Source: Anaerolineae bacterium (GTDB taxonomy: Bacteria; Chloroflexota; Anaerolineae; B4-G1). Taken from it: DNA of 6,382 bases. The DNA lies in assembly GCA_027079895.1 (NCBI GenBank), contig JALWUZ010000270.1:1-6382 (forward strand). The letters are read 5' to 3'. The position numbers and the translations under genes are program-made. Under the pieces are notes generated by a model. That model saw only the letters and a list, made by a program, of their open reading frames with translations, had not been told where the DNA came from and searched no databases. This document shows positions 1-3,900 of the stretch, piece after piece. Position 1 is the stretch's first letter, and the number at the start of each line of letters is the position of its first letter.

Positions 1-335
1 AGGAACATCGAGACCGGGTCGAAGGGGACGTGCCCTTTGGCGGAGGTCCAGCCGAGGCGGTGGGCGAGTTCGTCCCGCAGCGTACTGAAGTCCACCAGAC
101 GGAGGAGGATGTCGAAGTCGGAGAAATGCTCCCGTCGGGCGGTGTCCTCCAACTCTTCCCAGCCCTGATAGACGTAGTGGGAGCGGTAGACCCGCTTGGG
201 GGAGGGGGGAGTGTCGGGGGAGACGGGCCAGGAGAGAGGCAATTGCCCGCGCAGGGCCGACAAACTGCATCGGGCGATGAAGTCCCGGTCTTGGGCGCGG
301 GCCTGGGCGGCAGTGGGTTGTGATGATGTGGACAT
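1..335 (-). CDS. Putative transposase, N-terminal fragment (cut by window edge)
   Basis: A minus-strand frame opens with ATG at 335-333 and stays open for 111 codons to the left edge, so its C-terminus and stop lie outside the window. The start is supported by AGGAGG (346-341) five bases upstream. The first 50 residues or so are polar and Pro-rich. They are followed by an aromatic stretch (YRSHYVYQGWEELED) and then the segment LLRLVDFSTLRDELAHRLGW and VPFDPVSMF. That last part resembles the N-terminal helical region (DUF772-like) of IS transposases, where a 'two-helix plus PxDPV' block precedes the catalytic DDE domain. The catalytic residues are not in view, so neither the IS family nor its activity can be judged. 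The gene is divergent from the two-gene unit to its right and is probably functionally separate. A chromosomal hypothetical protein remains possible. Confidence 0.55.
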   Translation of the reverse strand, partial: MSTSSQPTAAQARAQDRDFIARCSLSALRGQLPLSWPVSPDTPPSPKRVYRSHYVYQGWEELEDTARREHFSDFDILLRLVDFSTLRDELAHRLGWTSAKGHVPFDPVSMF

Positions 336-387
336 ATCATCCTCCTCTTGTTCGTTTCCGCTGACGGGCGATGGTCGCGGATGTCCT

Positions 388-416
388 ATTTTCGCCGAAG
401 AAACGCATTTTGGCAA
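388..416 (-). promoter_or_regulatory. Candidate promoter for the transposase-like gene
   Basis: Read on the minus strand, TTGCCA (416-411, 5 of 6 to the sigma70 -35) is followed after a 17-base spacer by GAAAAT (393-388, 4 of 6 to the -10). It lies about 52 bases upstream of the ATG at 335. Spacing and orientation fit, but this is consensus matching only. Confidence 0.4.
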
Positions 417-494
417 CCCCGCCTGAACGAGGGTAGAAGTGGGGGGTTGATACGGAGGCCCCGGTTTGCTTCGAAATCCCACTTTGCTTGCACA

Positions 495-522
495 TTGCAC
501 GTCGGGGAAGTTGTGGTAAACT
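495..522 (+). promoter_or_regulatory. Candidate promoter for the two-gene unit
   Basis: TTGCAC (495-500) and TAAACT (517-522) are 16 bases apart and end 27 bases before the ATG at 550. The match is weak at -35 (3 of 6) and moderate at -10 (4 of 6). The -35 hexamer is duplicated directly, TTGCAC at 488-493 and again at 495-500, giving a 7-base-phased direct repeat that could be part of an operator. Confidence 0.3.
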
Positions 523-549
523 AACCAAAACCCGACCGAGGAGTTCCCA

Positions 550-921
550 ATGGATTCAGCGACCCTAATTGTATCCGCGCTCACCACTGGCGCGACCCTG
601 ATGCTCCAGTCCGCGCTCAAAGAGGCGGCCAAAGACGCCTACCAGGGAATCAAACGCCGTCTCCGAAAGCGGTACGCCGACAAACGGGACCTGGCCGACG
701 CCGTGCGCCAGTTGGAGGCTAAACCGGACTCCCCCGGCCGCCAAGCGGTGCTGGCCGAGGAACTGCAAGCCAGCGGCGCAGCCCAGGACGAGACGCTCAT
801 CCAACTGGCACGGACGTTGTTGGAACTGACCGGCCCCACCGACCAGACCATCGTCAGCGCTACGAACCACTCCGTCGCCGTGGGGGGAAGTGTGACGAAC
901 AGCAGGATCAGCATCCACTGA
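550..921 (+). CDS. Small helical protein with C-terminal amyloid-like signalling motif
   Basis: This 123-residue protein starts at ATG 550, with GAGGAG (538-543) six bases upstream, and ends at TGA 919-921. Residues 1-20 are a hydrophobic, small-residue-rich helix (MDSATLIVSALTTGATLMLQ). Residues 21-45 are amphipathic and strongly basic (including GIKRRLRKRY), and 46-95 look helical with an acidic and Ala/Leu-rich pattern (AVLAEELQASGAAQDE). The tail, residues 100-122, changes to a beta-prone Val/Ile/Gly/Ser/Asn pattern ending in SVAVGGSVTNSRISI. The shape is a compact helical domain, a linker and a short sticky tail. It recalls the small effector-type proteins encoded next to bacterial NLR genes, including HeLo/Bell-like membrane-acting domains; this assignment is by recollection and inference. 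The next gene starts 31 bases downstream on the same strand with no terminator between, so the two are probably co-transcribed. A purely regulatory adaptor is the main alternative. Confidence 0.8.
   Translation: MDSATLIVSALTTGATLMLQSALKEAAKDAYQGIKRRLRKRYADKRDLADAVRQLEAKPDSPGRQAVLAEELQASGAAQDETLIQLARTLLELTGPTDQTIVSATNHSVAVGGSVTNSRISIH
847..915 (+). other. C-terminal amyloid-like motif of the small protein
   Basis: Residues 100-122 of the small protein, directly before the terminal His. The core SVAVGGSVTNSRISI alternates hydrophobic and small residues around Gly-Gly, which suits a beta-strand/turn/strand. It aligns without gaps to residues 33-47 of the downstream NTPase (SIAIAGPVIDSEIIL), with 6 identities in 15 and several V/I and N/D conservative pairs. 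Confidence 0.5.
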
Positions 922-941
922 GCGGCTCGTATCCGCGCCGG

Positions 942-948
942 GGAGGTG
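942..948 (+). promoter_or_regulatory. Shine-Dalgarno that fixes the GTG start of the large gene
   Basis: GGAGGTG at 942-948 is a near-perfect anti-16S match four bases before GTG at 953-955. No ATG in this frame competes nearby, so the GTG is the best-supported start of the large open frame. Confidence 0.75.
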
Positions 949-952
949 TCCC

Positions 953-3900
953 GTGAAACTCCCATTCTTTGGCTTCCGCCGCAAACGCCAACCCTCGCCC
1001 CCGCCTCAGCAGGGACAAGGCGACCGCATCGCCATCGCCAGTAAGTCGAGTATCGCCATCGCCGGCCCTGTCATTGATTCTGAAATTATCCTACAGGCGG
1101 AAGAGCGTCTGAAAAAGCAGGTCCCGGCCCTGCCCCCCGACGTCCCGCGCCTGCACATCCTCATTGGACGCCGTGATGAGCAGGAGACCCTCTTGACTTA
1201 CTACGAGGACTGGGTGCGGCGCGAGAGGCGGGGGAGAGTGGTCATTCTCACCGGTAAGAAGGGAAGCGGGCGGCATGCCTTGATACAATGGCTGCAAACT
1301 CAAGTCATGGCCCGCGGGGGGGCGGTGGCGGCGACCCTCTTTTTCGACCGCCGGTGGATTCCGCCTGACCGCCAGCCAGAGGCGGCCCAGTTGTACTGGG
1401 ACAGCGAGGCGATGAAACAGCACGCGCCGTCGCTTATGAAAGCCCTGACCACGGAGGAAAAGGAGTCGCTCAACCTAGACCCGGTTCTCAACCTGTTGAC
1501 GCAGTTAGTGGAGCAAAGCGAATCCGGTGACGCGATTCCACACACCACCCCGGAAAGCGGCGACATTCTGAGCCGCCTGGTGCGGCGCGTTACCGCCTCC
1601 CACCCGCTACTCCTCTCCATTGAGTATCTCGAACACGCCGACCAGGTCTGGCTGGACAAGTTGCGCTCACTGGCCGCCGAAGCCGTGCAGGAACTGCCGT
1701 TGCTGCTCGTCCTGAGCCTCACGACCCCCGCCTCGCTGCGCGAGATCCCGTTCGACGAGTACACACCGGCCCAGAAGAGTGCGGCCCTCATGCTCGACGA
1801 CCATCTGGCCTTTGAGTTTCATCTGGGGTGGGTCACTGCCGAGGAGGTATCCGACTCGCTCTCCACTACGCCGGAATTGGGGCGGATGTTGAGCACTATG
1901 GCCGCCGGCGACCCCTACATCGTAGAGAGCCTCTTCCAAGAGTGGCGGCGACACCGCTTAATTCAGAAGGTCGGCCAACTGTGGGAGTTCACGCGGGACA
2001 GCGACGACAACTGGCGGGTGTACGGCGACACACGCGAACATGTCAACAAGTCCCTCTACGACTTGGTGGCCGGACGGACGGATTCACCGGACGCCGCGCG
2101 CAGGATCGTCGAGAGACTGAAAGCGATCCTCCAGATTGGGGCTTTGGAGGGGGAGATCTTCACCGCCGAGGCGGTGGCGGAGGTGCTGGACGCAGAAGCC
2201 GCCGAGGTGCGGTCTCTCTGCGAGCGCTACCTCTGCGCCCCTCCAGAGGCGGAAGACCGGGCCGCCGACCGCTACTTCCTGCGCCGCATGGGGGAGACTA
2301 AATTGCCGCACGGCCTGGCGACCCGCTACCGCTTTACCCGCCCTTACCTGCACCACGCCTTTGGCAGCCTGCCGCGCGGCGAGGTGCAGTACCGAGAGCA
2401 GAACCGCCGCCTGGCCCAGGCGTTGCAGCGGTTACACTACCCCCTCCACGGCGACATCGCCGATACTCTCTACCGCCTCTACCGCGCGGCCGGGGCGACC
2501 AGAGAGGCCCTCAAGTTCCTCCGCCGCCGGACGCCGCAGGAACGTTTGTCAGCCCTACGGGATGAGGTGAACAGCCTCCGCCGGTGGACACCGCTCGATG
2601 GCGACCGCGTATCCGTCTATCGCCTCTTTTCCCTGGGCTTCCAACTCTGCGGCCTGCTCGCCTCGACGTATCCGCAGTTTTGGGAGGAGGGGTACGAGTT
2701 GGCGAGTGACCTCCTGCGCCGTGCGGAGGCGGCCGGGGACCGGGAGTACCAGGCCGACGCTCTGTACTACCAGGCGTGGCACCTCAAGAACGGAGGACGG
2801 TATCAAGAGGCGCTGCCACCGGCGCGGGAGGCAGTGGCCCGTTACACCGCACTCCACGGCGATGAATCGGAAGCGGTCGGCAGAGCACTCAGCGTCCTGG
2901 GGAGTGTGTTGCACGACCTGGGCGACCTGGCGGGGGCGCGGGCGGCCTTCGAGCGGGCGATGGCGATTTGGGAAGCGGCGTTGGGGCCGGAGCATCTCCA
3001 GGTCGCAACGGCGGTCAACAACCTGGGGAGTGTGCTGCACGCCCTGGGCGACCTGGCAGGGGCACGGGCGGCCTGCGAGCGGGCACTGGCGATTTTCGAG
3101 AAGCAGTTTGGCCCGGAGCACCCCAACGTGGCGACGCTGGTCAACAACCTGGGACGTGTGCTGCATGACTTGGGCGACCTGGCGGGGGCGCGGGCAGCCA
3201 TCGAGCGGGCGTTGAAGATTGACGAAACGGTCTACGGGCCGGAGCACTCCAACGTCGCCCGCGGTGTCAACAACCTTGGGCGCGTGCTGCGCGACCTGGG
3301 CGACCTGGCGGGGGCGCGGGCGGCCTGCGAGCGGGCGTTGGCAATTGACGAGGCGGTCTACGGGCCGGAGCACCCCAACGTCGCCCGCGATGTCAACAAC
3401 CTGGGGGCGGTGCTGCGCGACCTGGGCGACCTGGCGGGAGCGCGGGCGGCCTTCGAGCGGGCGCTGGCGATACTCGAAAAGTCCTTGCCGCCGGAGCACC
3501 CATACATCCGCATCACGAAAGATAACTTGCGCTCTCTCCGGCAGGAGGCCGAGCCACCCGCCCGCGAGTTCCACATCTCCCGCGCGGCCCGCGATCGGTA
3601 CCGCTTCCCCCTCTCCATCTACTCCCTGAGCGGCAACGTCATCTTCGCCGATTTCCACGCTGCGCGGCTCTTCGCCCAGCGGATGAACGAGAAGCGAGAT
3701 CCGGCCCGCTTCCCGGAGCGGGCGGTGCGGGCCGGGGAGATCAACGCGCTGGGGCTGATTGACGAGATCCTCCACCTCGTCGTCGCCCTCTACCAGGAGC
3801 AGCGGCGTCCCGGCGCGCTGGCGGACGGCCTGGCGTGGCTCGAAGCCCGTCTGGGCCGCGCACGGGTGGACGAGACGCTGCGCCGCTTCGCCGCGGAGTT

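Larger units (their letters stand above)
336..549. other. Divergent intergenic region
   Basis: These 214 bases separate the minus-strand transposase-like gene from the plus-strand two-gene unit. The region holds one candidate promoter in each direction and both Shine-Dalgarno sequences. It also has a weak 7-bp inverted repeat, AAGTGGG (437-443) against CCCACTT (478-484). If the left gene belongs to an insertion sequence, the IS end should fall here, but I could not identify a terminal inverted repeat because the other end of the element is outside the window. I see no convincing gene in it. Confidence 0.6.

Noticed and set aside
30..323. A 97-codon plus-strand frame at the left edge
   Set aside because: It is antisense to the transposase-like gene, which has a Shine-Dalgarno and family-like sequence. 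This frame has a Gly/Val-rich shadow composition.
437..484. Inverted repeat AAGTGGG / CCCACTT as an IS end or terminator
   Set aside because: The arms are only seven bases with a 34-base loop and no T-run. Without the other end of the putative IS it cannot be separated from chance.
922..952. A terminator between the small gene and the large gene
   Set aside because: The 31-base gap has no stem-loop followed by T-run and contains the Shine-Dalgarno of the second gene, so co-transcription is more likely.
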